In this document: positions 13,448-25,600 of the stretch, in pieces
Numbering within the stretch: position 1 is the stretch's first letter
Layout of the letters: each line of letters starts with the position of its first letter
Assembly (NCBI GenBank): GCA_011009095.1
Contig: VTPC01000898.1
Location: forward strand, 168,153-232,152
DNA: 64,000 bases
Source of the DNA: Ignelater luminosus
Lineage: Eukaryota; Arthropoda; Insecta; Coleoptera; Elateridae
Reading direction: 5' to 3'
Program-made: the position numbers and the translations under genes
The notes under the pieces: model-generated
Seen by the model: the letters and a program-made list of their open reading frames with translations, nothing else
The model's database searches: none
Told to the model about the DNA's origin: nothing

Positions 13448-13559
13448 GATACGCGAGAGGGGTAAATACTGTTGCAGAGTATTGCTATTATGGGGTGCAT
13501 ATCGGTATGTCATCAACCCTCGTATAACGTTCGGTTTCTACACTTTAGAGATGTATTGA

Positions 13560-16500
13560 ACAGGTACTTGTAATCGTCACAATAATGAGGATTCCTGTTT
13601 TGAAAATAGATGTACAATCAAGCAGAAACTCCTAACAAACGTTTTGTATGTTTGCATGTCTGATGTGTATACGCGTGTTTGTGAATCCTTTTATCCTTAT
13701 TATTTGCTATTGTTTTATTGTACTCGGAATATTGTGTTGTAACCACCAGGGATTTGAAGTAATAAAGACCGAATGGGAAAATTTATATCGAAATTTAAAT
13801 TAATGCCTTCCTTAACTAAAGTTCTATTGAGGGAAATTTATACAATAGATTTATATTGTCATCCTTTTCTTTTTTCCAGTAAGATTCCTCAACCTTCCCC
13901 AATAAGAAAATCTTTCTCCTATACTCTATATGATTTTTTTTTCATTACGTATCAATCTTTATCATCCTTCTAATTACATTCTGAAAAGGAACACCAAATC
14001 GTTTTGCTCCAACCATTTGTAAAAAGGCTTATTATTACTTTTAATTCTTATTATTATATTTGTATACGTAGAATTTTATTTACACACATATGGGTTTTTG
14101 GTAATTAGAAAACCACTTAGTACTAAAGCTGTAACCATAAAAATTATTTATATATTAAATTTATGTTCAGACGGTACCATAATCTGCTGTGGAAAGTCAC
14201 TAAAGTTATCTAGAAGCTGTAAAAATAGTGAAACTACGATCTTCTATATGCTGTTAAAACTTTTAATAAGGTTTGATCTTTTAAACTTATCTGCATGTAT
14301 TATTATAATTTAGTGAAATAATTTTTTGCAGCAAAGTTCCTAGAAAAGCTTGTTAGTCTTAAGAGTCTATTTTTACCTTATATTTCGTTTCCTTCCAGAA
14401 AAAGTAGTATTAATTCCCAATGATCTGGAAAACATGTGCAACTTCTTGCATAAATAATGTCGCAATGCATTTTTTTAATGAAAGAATTCGTTAAATACAC
14501 AAAATTCAACTTGATATTTACGCAAAATACGTTAGATCTCTTAAAAGTCCAAAAGACAATTTTATACGGTCTAAATAAATAAAGAACCGTTACTGGGTTA
14601 TCTAGGATTATCTAGGACTATCTTACTATCCATCCAAATCTCTTCTTCTGCTCTCTTATTGAACCTGCCTGACAGTAGGATACACATGAGAATATCTACA
14701 TTTCTGTTTCAAAGACTCTAAATCTTAGTTTCAAGTTTGGATCAGTCAAAAAGTCAATATTCTGTTTTTACCAGTAAGGATTCGTTTGCTTCTTTTTATT
14801 TTCGGAGATGTCACTGTAACCTATAGTCCAACTTTGCTTTTCCCTCTCTAGATTCTTCCATAACAACTGATCTAGTTTTACAGAACAATCTTAAAACTGC
14901 CTGGCTATTGGAGCAGATGTATTGTTTTTCTCTATTCTAGCTTTTTCTTTGAAACCAACCAACAAGTACGTGTGAGATATACTTCTACCTGGAAGGCAGT
15001 AGCAAATGTACCCGGAATAACAATTTCTTGTTTATCCGAAGTCAATAAAGAATAATATATTGTAGTTGCGAATTATATCCCAAATTAATTTCTATTTTTA
15101 AATAGATTCAAGATCTACCAAAAGCTCTTAAGAAAACCAGCACTGCCTTGCTTTATGACACCAATGGTAATTTTAAAAATTGAGTAATCAGTTATGTCCT
15201 ATTATGGTTACAGTATCAATTTATAAATTGGTAACTATACGGAAAGATACAAATGGAGTACAGTTCAGAAGTTTAAACTGTATCAAAACTGAAATTAAGA
15301 AGAGATGACGTGCAACAATGTCATGATGTTTAATTCCTACCGTCTTACTGAACCATATTTAAGTCTGTACACTTTCGGTTTAGCACTGGTACAATAGATA
15401 ATTAAAAGATTTAAAAAGACCTTTCACCATCTCTTAAATCTAAGATTGTTATTTATAACATAGAAAACTTAAACGATCACTTCCTATCCAAAACCATAAA
15501 AAGATTTGCTTGAATTGAACTCTTGGAGGTAATTATCTCTAACGGTGTAAGAGTTATGGTAAATTTGGCAGTAATAAATAACTTTTAAGCAAACCAATAT
15601 TCTACACTACAATAAATTTGCTTGGCATCGCATGTCCTTTAATAAGAAAACAAGTCGAGCAAATCTAGTTCTGGCAGATATACCCGACTTATTTCTTCTC
15701 TGACGTACTTAACATAAGTCTTCAATAATCTTAATTTTAAAAAATTGCTATTTGCGAATAGCAGCAGCTACAAATATTTACAAGAAAAATTGTACACTGA
15801 AAGTTTGTTTGCAAACTCAGTATTTTTTTTATTGAGAGAGTATCCGAACATCAATGAGATGTAAGTTTCTAAAAATGCGTGTGGCTAAAATAAAGTTTTC
15901 ATGTTTTATGATGTTTTATACAAGGAAGGTGAGTCACCGGATTTTTCTGCACCCTCATCAGTTTCTAAGAAAAGAAAAACCCTAATATTTTTACTCCAGT
16001 TAAATTATCACAAAACTACGCTTTAATGTTTGTTTCTTTCTACAGAATATTACGTAAGTAACTTTAATGTGAATACTTTGCTTCAAAGGTTCTCTTATGT
16101 AGGTCTTGGTTCGTTTCTGAAGCGCTTAAAAAACATTCTTTATTATATCCTATCGTGTCTTAACAAAAAACAATTTAGCCTTAATTTACAACTTTTTCTG
16201 TTTAGTTTGAATGACTAAAATTAAAAATAAATTCAGTGTAACTCGGTAAGACGTCAAAGTAAATAAAATTCTTCTTCTTGTGCAAACTTCTCAATCATAT
16301 AATGTTTGTACATTTATTGAGTTTACTAATCAGATTCAGTTGCATTATGAGCATAGCTATCTGATATTTGAAGTTGACAGGCGAAACTCAATTCTTCAAA
16401 ACCGTCTCCTTTTGATAGTATTTCATTGAGAATTTGTTGCAGTTGAACCAAGAATGCAAACATTAAAGGAATGTCGAAAAACTGAATTGTGCTGATAATA

Positions 16501-17040
16501 AAGAATTATTCTTTGACCTCTCCTGGGTGAATCAGTAGTAGGGCGGCCACAACATTGAGGTTATAATGAGTTCGATTTTACTTTAGCACTGAGGTGCTCA
16601 TGTGGAAATACAATATTTATTTTGAGTAAAAACACACTTTAACAATTTATCGTGTCGATTTTTTACACAATCAAAACGCTTTGATAGCGTAAAAGTAGAA
16701 GCAGGTAATTTTTCTCGAAGTAAACCAAAAAATTGGCGTTGAGAGTTATTTTCCAATACGGAAACCAAATGCACATCAGATCGTGATGACTTCTGTTATA
16801 TTAAATAAGAAACCAAGGAGAGGTTCTTTAGGCAAAAGTAACCTTTACCACAGTTTTTAAGACGTGGATACTAAAATTTGTTCTAAATTTTGAAAAAAAA
16901 TTGTAGTCTTCTCTCTTTTCTGTTTCTCCTTCTTAAGTAGATTCTATCAGCACATTCTTTATAAGTCAGCCCGCTGCCTTATGGTTTTTACATTTTTTTA
17001 TGAAATGTTTTTTCCTTCTCTCTAACTTCTTCAAAGTTCA
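13560..17040. other. AT-rich non-coding stretch
   Basis: No supported gene, RNA gene or mobile element seen. Confidence 0.5.
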
Positions 17041-17050
17041 TTCGACTTAA

Positions 17051-17631
17051 GTTCGGTTTAGGCGCTCAAATTTTTGGGGGGTTTCTATAGTTTTTTTTGA
17101 AGGCCCACGTTGAGAGGAGTAAAAAGAAACCACTCCCACTTTAGACGGTCAAGAAATAAAAAACTTATAAATTTTCAATGGAAAATTTCCATAGAAATCT
17201 TTTTTCTAGATAAAGTGTCCATTCTATAGTTTTTCTAAAAGCCCACGACGAAACGAGCAAAACAAGACCAGTCGCAATTCTCTACGTCAAAAAATAAAAA
17301 AAAATTGAATTTTTTAAAAATGAAAATTCCTTATGAGATTTTCTATGTAATACAACTGAAAACGTTTGAAAATAGATTAATCATTGTGAGGTTAGCTTAG
17401 GTTAGACAGATTTCTGTAATAAAAAAAAATTTTAAAATTCTATAGCATGGACACTTTATCTAGCAAAAAAGTCTTCTTATAGAAATTTTTGATTGAAATT
17501 TTTTTTTTTAATTTATAACTTTTTTATTTTTTGACCATCCAGAGTGAGAGTGGTCTCTTTTTATTCCTCTCAACGTGAGCTTTCAGGAAAGCTATAGAAA
17601 CCACCCAAAAACTTGAGGTTCTAAAACGAAC
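17051..17631. mobile_element. Long-arm foldback (MITE-like) element
   Basis: The left arm (about 17051-17236) and right arm (about 17434-17631) are inverted copies of roughly 190 bp at about 80% similarity by eye. Shared landmarks include GTTTCTATAG, CACGTTGAGAGGA, AAAAAGAAACCACTC (with one change) and CTAGATAAAGTGTCCA. A second, more diverged copy of part of the left arm (starting TTCTATAGTTTTT at about 17222) follows directly, so the left side is a tandem of two modules. The loop holds no coding frame. A clear target duplication was not identified. This structure fits foldback or long-TIR MITEs of DNA transposons. Confidence 0.75.
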
Positions 17632-17673
17632 ATTTACCCTTTTCATTCAGTGAAAGAATCTTCAAACTGTCTC

Positions 17674-17695
17674 AGAGAGAGGGAGAGAGAGAGAG
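17674..17695 (+). repeat. GA-rich microsatellite
   Basis: A short imperfect (GA)n run just right of the foldback element. Confidence 0.7.
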
Positions 17696-17699
17696 CCCA

Positions 17700-20690
17700 T
17701 TTGATATTTTACGGTTTTCTCTTTATTAACATGTATTACGCCAAAGCTACTAAGACTAAGTTTTCTATTGACTGGAAGGAACAGAAAACATAAAGAAATA
17801 CAAACAACAGCATCAGAAACGTTCTTCTGTCTTCGGGAAGATCTGGTAAAACCCACGTGAGAATGATAGAGGGTTAGTGCATTTTAGAAATGGAAAAAGT
17901 AATTTACCACTGGTAAGCATCGGTGTTAAAATAGTTCACATTTCTTTGTCATAAGATATCTCAGTTTAGAACGTGTATTGTACAAATGTCAGTTTTGCAC
18001 AAGAGATCTAAAAGATTCGTTTACTTAAGTAAAGGGAGGAAACTGCCTTAGAAATGGTTTCACAACGCGCATTCCGGTTAGGGAAAAGTACAGAATTGGT
18101 GATTAGTATAGACATGGTTGAGCTTTACTCAGGCATGCCTTAATGTTTTATAGTTGAAACTTAACTCAAAACCATGACCATGTAGCCAAGGTAAAAAAAG
18201 AGGCGACTTAAGTTTAGCTTGTGAGCTGACAGCTGAGTATTTATGCTAAACCAAGGGGGGGCTTCTTGCTGTCAGGCATAGACTCACGCAAGTAGTAACT
18301 ATAAATACGAACGTAAGTTAACCTTAGTAGGGGACAACTTCTTTGAAATTTAGTCACAGAAACTTAAAAGTAAAATATAAACGACCTTCAGGGATGAAAG
18401 TAATCATGAAAGGACCTTTGTGTCAATTTAATTGATACAGTAAATATAATAAACATAAAAAAAACAAGAACGAAAAAATAAAAAATGGTGACTTCGATGG
18501 AAAAATCGTTTTAAAAATAAGACAAATACACAATTCTAGAAAGTTGTTATATTGAAGGTGACAAATAGAATACAGTGAGTCATAATCAGGGCATCGTCAT
18601 ATAAATATTGACTCGGATTTTGCAAATTAAAATGAGACAGTCAGAATGGTAAACTCTGTGCAAATAAACTGAAGAAGAATCTGGAAAGATAAAAATAAAA
18701 AAACACGAGGAAGAGCCAAAGCCCTCAAAAGTATATTAAATACAAGTAGAAGGAGGGAAACTTGATAGAAGAAAGGTAAGTACGAGGCAGCATTGGGATG
18801 TACATAAAAATGAGAACAAGGGAGAAGAATAAAAATAAAGAATGCTCAGCAAACAAATGGAAACATTAAAGTAAAATAAAATAAGAGAGGGTAGAAAACA
18901 GAGAAATACAAAAGAAAGGACAAAAGAGGTGAGAAGAAAAGAAACATAAGCGATAACAGATAAGCAATTAAGAAGAAAAGTGGTGTAGTAACAATATAGC
19001 TAGAGAGAAAAAAGGTTGAAATAAAACAAAGGGATAAAAGCTAAAGAAAATAGAAATACTTGACGTAATTTTATTTTATTTTGTAAAGTGTTGCTACAAT
19101 ATTTTAATTTTTTTCTAAGTCGGCGTAATGAGGCCCCTCACTTTGGATTTTTCAGAAATCTCTGGCTTATTGTTATTGAATGGAAATGTGTGAGAAGATG
19201 AATCGGTAGACTTTTATAGCAAATAAATAACAACCTTGTAAATAGAATGTTAGTAAGTTCAAATTTTGTTTTATGACTGGTTTACATAGAGCAAGTAATA
19301 CGGTCTATCTAGTGCAACAGTAGAAAAATCTTTGATTAGTTCCAAACAAAATAGTTGATGAAATTAGGGCATTTTACTTTCTACTTTTTTGTGTGTGAAG
19401 AACAATCCTTACGGATTTACTACTTTTATATAAAACTTAGTTCTATTTTCAATGCAAATCTATTCATTTTTGAAAAAAATTACGTAGTGTCTCAATTTAA
19501 TATTCGCCTAAGCTTTATGCAAATTCTCTATTCGAAACTTTTATTTTTTATTAACAAATCTAATTATTCATTTTTATTTCGTCATTTCACGTACTAGAAC
19601 TAATTTAAATTCTTTGTGTTGTAATTTGTAATGTAATTTATGTATGTATAAAATTATTGGGATTATTAGGAACAAAGGTATCATACAAGAATTACGCTTG
19701 CACGTTATTGAAAAGAACAGTAATGCAATAGAACAATGCATCATGTAATACCTGATATTGCAACTTATACAAAACGAGCAACATACAGCAAAATGTTGAA
19801 ATGCCAACCCTTGGGCAACAAAGTGTATGGCTGCAGTAAGCTACATTCTTCCTTACATAATAGAGAAATATTAAACGTACAAGTTTTAATAAGGTATGCT
19901 ATTGTTTTAAGTTAATAAAGCAGAAAGTTTAACACTTCATTATGAATATTTCGTTAAACAGGCCACATAAAAATGCGTTTAAAAATGTATTGGATTTATA
20001 TTCTAAAATACTTTATTTTAAAGACAAATCTTGCCAAAAAATATAACAATATACCTATACGTTGATAAAGCAAACGAATTTCAAGTTTCAGGATGCGAGC
20101 TTTATCCGGTAAAGCACTCGCTCTGTTGGAGCTTTAAGAAACTAGAGAAGAGGAAAGGAAATTTCTTCGTAAATGTTCGGTTTAATACGGAAATGATATA
20201 TATTATTCAGAATGGTTAAAGGACTTTCCGTCATAAACTAGTACATAATTTTCTACGTGTAGGTTTTTTTAATAAGTGAAGGGTAGTTAATAAGAACCAA
20301 TTTACACCATTAAATTATTACGTAAAAACTGAAGTGGGTCAGACATACAAGGTAAAGATGTGTTTGTGTAAGTGCGTATTAATTTCAATTTTTTTTATTT
20401 GATTTTTGTTTAAAACTTTTTACAGAGTTAGCTGAAAACGTCCGTAGGAGCATTTTAGGTTATCACCACTTACCACTACACTACATAAAATGAAAAACTC
20501 TTTATTAATGCAATAACTAGTATATGCGGACATATGAAAACAGGTGAAAGCATTTTTAATTTTTAAAATCATTTTATGTAGTATGTTAGGTAACTTTACG
20601 ACTTTAAATTAGTTAGAAAAAAACGTATTTGAAGCTTTCTTGTGAAATAACGCCGAAATAATATTTCAGTTTAGCTTTGTACATTCTAAA
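17700..20690. other. Non-coding stretch with purine-rich block
   Basis: No gene seen. From about 18610 to 19065 the plus strand is strikingly purine-rich (mostly A and G with few C or T) for about 450 bp; this is not a simple repeat. The rest is ordinary AT-rich DNA. Confidence 0.5.
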
Positions 20691-20699
20691 AGGTATGTA

Positions 20700-21983
20700 C
20701 GAGGGTGGTCTGAAAAGTTTCCGACCTCAACGTGAAGATGGCAGCACTCGTAAATAAAAGCTACTGAATTTCGTTGTTCATCTGTTGACAGTTACTCACC
20801 AAAGTTTCAGCCATTTTGAACGCGCAGTTTTTATGTAACAGTCGTTTGAGTGAGTTGATGTGAGTTTCTTTGTGAAAATGGACAAAATCGAGTATCGAGC
20901 TGTCATTAAATATTTGTTTTTGAAAGGCAATACGCCTTCGCAAATAAAAGATGAGTTGGATTCTGTGTATGGGGACTCTGCACCATCATTTACCACAGTG
21001 AAATTTTGGGCTGCTGAATTTAAACGTGGCCGTAAGAGCTTGGGAGACGATGAACGTTCGGGACGTCCAAAAACTGCAACTACCGACGAAAACATCGCCA
21101 AAGTTCACCAAATGGTGCTAGACGACCGCCGAATTAAAGTGAGAGAGATAGCAGAGGTTATGAACATGTCAAAAGAACGTGTTTGTCACATATTAAATCA
21201 ACATTTAGGCATGAGAAAGCTGTCCGCGCGTTGGGTGCCGCGTTTGCTCACGTTAGACCAAAAACGTGTTCGAATGAATATTTCTAACGCTCTTTTGGCG
21301 CAGTTTAGGCGAAATAAATCCGAGTTTTGGCGCCGATTAATTACTGTAGATGAAACTTGGATACACCATTATACGCCCGAAACAAAAATACAGTCCAAAC
21401 AGTGGACTGCAAAGGGGGAACCGGCTCCAAAAAAAGCAAAAACTGTTTTTTCGGCTGGGAAAGTGATGGCGACTGTTTTTTGGGATAGTCATGGAGTTAT
21501 TTTAATCGATTATCTTCAAAAAGGAAAAACCATTACAGGAGCATACTATGCATCATTACTTGACAAGCTGAAGGCAGAACTTGCGAAAAAACGGCCACAT
21601 TTGTAGAAAAAGAAAATCCTGTTTCACCAAGACACCTCACACCTCAGCGGTTGCCATGGCGAAAATCCACGAATTACGGTTTGAACTGCTTGACCATCCG
21701 CCTTACTCACCAGATCTAGCCCCAAGCGACTTCTTTTTGTTCCCTCATCTAAAAATTGCGCTCGGAGGACAAAGATTTTCGTCAAATGAAGAGGCAATCA
21801 CCTTCGTGAACAATTATTTTGCAGAGAAAAATGCCGAGTACTATTTGGACGGGTTACAGAGATGGGAGCATCGCTGGGAGAAGTGTGTAGAGTTACAAGG
21901 AGACTATGTTGAAAAATAAACAAATTTTTCAGAAAAAATGTCTTGTATCTTTGTTAGGTCGGAAACTTTTCAGACCACCCTCG
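20700..21983 (+). mobile_element. Mariner family A, copy 1 (full-length, dead)
   Basis: A complete 1284-bp element between TA dinucleotides at 20698-20699 and 21984-21985, the expected mariner target duplication. The terminal inverted repeats are 28 bp and perfect, starting CGAGGGTGGTCTGAAAAG. It carries a single decayed transposase gene on the plus strand. Near identity with the copies at 41.0 and 52.9 kb indicates recent amplification. Confidence 0.97.
20878..21919 (+). pseudogene. Mariner transposase pseudogene, family A copy 1
   Basis: A DD34D mariner transposase, the enzyme that cuts and rejoins element ends at TA sites. The start is the ATG at 20878 (MDKIEYR, aligning with the N terminus of irritans-type transposases) rather than the in-frame ATG 18 bases earlier. 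Residues 1-110 form the paired helix-turn-helix DNA-binding region. WVPRLLT precedes the catalytic domain. The first catalytic Asp is residue 158 (VDETWIHHYTPE), and the second lies in FHQD. The third, in SPDLAPSDFF, is in another frame because of an 8-bp deletion at about 21634 inside the second motif. A stop codon at 21604-21606 (Gln codon in copy 2) adds a further lesion. The C terminus (GDYVEK) is preserved. It cannot make a full enzyme. Confidence 0.96.
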
Positions 21984-21985
21984 TA

Positions 21986-22559
21986 TTGGGTAAAATTATT
22001 AAAAATCAGAGAAAATAAGAGACGTACTTGCAAGGATTATACAGGTAATATTGCATTTGTCTCGAATAATAATTTTAAATTTGAAAATGATTAGAGAACA
22101 AAACATTTAAAATGTGGTTGTTTAGTTGATTGGCCATGAGTTCTTGATAATGTAAAAAGGAGTTAGAAACAAATAGCTGCATTTTCTTTTTTTTTTCAAA
22201 TTTTCTTTTACGTTCCTGGTTTGCAGAAAACAACTATTGAGCTAGATTGAGTCAATTTATTCATTGTTTGGCTGGTGCTCATAAGCACATTATTTATATC
22301 TCAAGGAAAACAGTTTTGCATTAAATCAAAGTATTCCATAAAAATAGTATTTCAAGTTTCCCATGAACCAGTGTATTCTGCACAAGCCTTTAAAGGAAAT
22401 ATTGAACTGAAGTTCACATAATAGCTACCAAAAGAACAAACAAACAAAAGACGCAAACCATAAGACTACAATAACTGCGACTGATGATTAACAAATAATT
22501 TTTAGAGATTGGAACACATAAAAACAGTCATTTCTGGTCAAGTAAACCATGATTTGAAA
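21986..22559. other. AT-rich spacer between two mariners
   Basis: No feature seen. Confidence 0.5.
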
Positions 22560-22561
22560 TA

Positions 22562-23214
22562 CGAGGTGGTATCGAAAACTTCCCAGAATCTGCTCATAAA
22601 TACTCAAGTTAATTCGGAATTTTTACCGTCACCTTCAAAGTAGTCACCCCGAGCTTGAATACAACGATTCCAGAGACTTTCCCATTTTTGAAAGTACTTA
22701 CGGAAGTCTTCAAGTTTTAGTGTGTTCACCATCTGCCGCGTTGCCGCTTGGATTTCTTCAAAGTAGTCGAAACGACGCCCTTTCAATCGGAATTTCATTT
22801 TAGGGAAACGGTAGCAGACGCACGGGTCCAGATCAGGCAAGTACGGGGGGGTGCGAAACGGTGATCATGTTATTTTCTGCCAGGAAGTCCCGAACAATAA
22901 GCGAGGTGTGTGCGAGCGCATTGGCATTGATCGACCCGAATGTTTGTCATCTTCCACCGAATCTCAACTTTCTTAAATGTTGTTGTTTGGCTTAAAGCTT
23001 GATCACCAAAAGCCTTCTTTAGAATTTGATGGACTTCAGCTGCAGTTTTCTTGGGTTTAAAGCAAAAGTAATGCAAATTTTTTGCTCTTTGATATCAGCC
23101 ATTGCGACATTTGCAGAAGCACAAGTGGTGCAAAGAAACGAGCCGAAACTTGAAAGCAGGTGTTCCCCAGAAGACGTCGGTTGGCAGACTAATCTTAAAA
23201 CGTACACCAAGAGG
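22562..23214 (-). mobile_element. Internally deleted mariner, family C
   Basis: A short element of about 653 bp, probably bounded by TA at 22560-22561 and 23215-23216. The left terminus starts CGAGGTGGTATCGAAAAC; the right terminus is a degenerate inverted match (GGTGTACG on the minus strand). It retains both ends of a transposase gene but has lost the middle. It would be mobile only if a related full-length element supplied enzyme. Confidence 0.75.
22604..23102 (-). pseudogene. Mariner transposase fragment, family C
   Basis: On the minus strand the ATG at 23102 begins MADIKEQKICITF, followed after a frameshift by KTAAEVHQILKKAFGD, a typical mariner N-terminal helix-turn-helix. The reading continues to VEDDKHSGR, where the usual linker motif ERSGRP would be. 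It then jumps directly to the second catalytic region (AHTSLIVRDF) and on to the C terminus (PKMKFRLKGRRFD, GDYFEGD). Roughly the second DNA-binding helix through the first catalytic Asp is missing. The HPPY motif of the third catalytic region contains a run of seven C on the coding strand (G at 22845-22851), one more than the frame allows. It is clearly non-functional. Confidence 0.85.
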
Positions 23215-23216
23215 TA

Positions 23217-24230
23217 CTGAACATTAGAAATTCATACCACTGCTTGTTCACGCGGCATATTTGAATTCATTTTGTTATAAACAATATGTCCTTGTGTATG
23301 CTGAAGTTACTGTAAACCAAGAAAATTTATACTAAATATATGTCTTTCAGAATTCGACCATGTCATTTTTTGAATATACAATACATTCAATGTTTACTTT
23401 CTTAAAAGCTTCTTCAAGAGACTTAGAGAGTCTCGTTTGTTTTTGTTTTCCGTATTGAATAACTAAACGGTATACATGAAAGCAACAACAAAACTCAGAA
23501 TTCAAAACAAGAACTCAAAGTTGCGTTTACTGCCAATGTATTTAATTTTGCCTCAATGATTGAGGACTTCAGTTTTAGGTTTTACTTTCGGTTTGAATAA
23601 TTTCTTGCACATTACATAATTATTATATAGTGTATTGGAACTGACTTAACCAAGCGATTAAACCTCTTTTGTCAATCACAGATGGATTGATAAAGACTCA
23701 ATCGTGTTACAGAATAAGCAATTTAAAATTAAAGGGTAAAACAATTAACTCTTTTTACGATTAATTTCAAAAGATAGAAAACATGAACTTAACCAACATT
23801 AGACTTATACATTACACATTCTGCTTAATTAATTTATTTTTCTGGTGTTTGGTCAAACTTTTCTATAGTTTTATACATTTTGACTTACTTTTAGTCTTGA
23901 TTAGAAAATGCACGGCCTTTTTCTTGGTTTATTGCAAATTGAAGGGTAATCTAATTTGAAATGAAGATAACAGCTAACTACCCGACAATCTGGATCGTTG
24001 TGATATTAAATAACTCTTTAACAATTTTCTTTCATTGCGAGCAAACAGTTAGCTAGATATATCGAATTTGATTATAACTTTCATTTTCACGAATATGAGC
24101 CTAGCCGTGCTATTGTATACTAAAAGTTGTTGACCTCTAGATTTCTTAAAATTGTCGAAATTTGTATTTGTTCTTTTAACAGTGTTTGGTCCCAAGAAAA
24201 CATTGTTTGTCAAACTTGTTGGTAGTTCTT
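23217..24230. other. AT-rich spacer
   Basis: No supported feature seen. Confidence 0.5.
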
Positions 24231-24344
24231 TCTGTTATTCATAGTTTCTGGCACCAATTTAGGAAGGCTGGTCATATTGACCAAGGAGACCTGAACTAAA
24301 ACGAAAACAAAGAACTTTTAAAAATTAGGACCATTTTCTTGTTT

Positions 24345-25600
24345 GCTCTGCTTTGTGTCAGTACACTTTTATGACAAGAAACTGACGGTCTGAGAGAAGC
24401 AGATTTAAGAGTGAGACTAACACGGCTCATAGAATATCCCAAAGTATCCCGATTGAGATTTGCTTGCAATCATGTTGAATGGCAGTTTAGACACTGGAAA
24501 TCCACGATATTTATAAATGAATCCAGATTCCACTTCATTTATTGTTATGGTCAACCAAGCATTTTTATAGATACCCATGGTGAGGAATACGCTGCCGTAA
24601 CAGTGAAAGAAACCGAAAGATTTGAACATTGATAGGTTATGGTCTGGGGTGGTTCAGCATCAGTGATGCTTAGTAGACGCCTTAAACTACATCAATGACA
24701 TCTTAGAAGAAGATTATAACATACAAGCTACCTGCGCACAGTGGGACTAGATTCCAAAAACGTTGCCAAAATTATAATTTTGTTTAAACTTTGTTAATTT
24801 GTAAATTTTTAAGATATCGGTATAATATGAATTTATATTATATAACTAAATAACAAACAAACTGTGATCTATCATATATTCAATTTTTATAATAATTAGA
24901 TATAGATATATCGAGGTATAGTTGTAAGCATATCAAAAAATTAAAAGCGAGACTTAGATGGGATTTTTTTGTACGTCAGCAAATGTTCAGTTTATGAATT
25001 ACGTAAGCTAAACTATTTGGTAATTCTGCAACATCTACTATGAATCAATCTGTATAAATGTTATAGAGAAAATACACTACAAGAGAGTATTTACTTTGAA
25101 GTACATTACATGTGGATTTCAGAGAAATTTCACAACTCTCAGTTAACTTTCAAAGTAGCTTATAAAAATGAAACCAGAAACAACGGAAACGAACTTATCA
25201 ATTATGTGAAGGTTTGTTACCCCCCGTAGCTAAACACCTTTGACAACAAAAACAGAAATACAGAATTTGAGCCTCAACCTTTTGCCAATCAAGTGGCTTC
25301 CATGTTTCCAAAAAATACAGACCTGAAATTTTGACTTTTAGTCTGGTTTTCTAGAATCTGTCCCACAGTGCTGTGATGTGATCCTGAGTCTCTCTTTATG
25401 CATGATAATGTCAGACCACAGACTGCTTGCTTAATAGGTAAATTGTAATTGTAGGCGGTAAGTCCCGATTTAAATCTTATTGAATATGTGTACACATTGT
25501 ACAGACCTAGGATTGTAGAAAAACTCATTGTCAAAGCACTGCTTGAAGAGTAGCAAATAATGTCAGAAGGTCATCTATGATCGTGGTGGACATACCAAGT
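24345..25600 (+). pseudogene. Tc1-like transposase remnant, split by an insertion
   Basis: Plus-strand fragments read in Tc1 order. LREADLR-like helix sequence appears near 24390, then RLRFACNHVEW and the first catalytic block (INESRFHF, with Asn where Tc1 enzymes have catalytic Asp). Next come GEEYA, MVWGGSA and LNYINDILEE up to about 24735. After a 634-bp inverted-repeat insertion the reading resumes at about 25390 with MHDNVRPQTA (second Asp), AVSPDLNLIEYV (Glu of DD34E) and VKALLEE to about 25555. About nine residues between the second Asp and the Glu are missing, and there are several stops. DD34E Tc1 enzymes move elements into TA sites; this copy is an old relic. A possible N-terminal portion extends left to about 24240. 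Confidence 0.85.
24737..25370. mobile_element. Inverted-repeat element inside the Tc1 relic
   Basis: The left end CACAGTGGGACTAGATTC and the right end (reverse complement CACTGTGGGACAGATTC) form imperfect terminal inverted repeats extending about 40 bp to a shared AAAATT. The 634-bp interior is AT-rich without a coding frame. It interrupts the Tc1 coding relic exactly between its first and second catalytic blocks. The flanks read CTGCG and CTGTG; a target duplication is uncertain, so the superfamily is not assigned. Confidence 0.75.
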
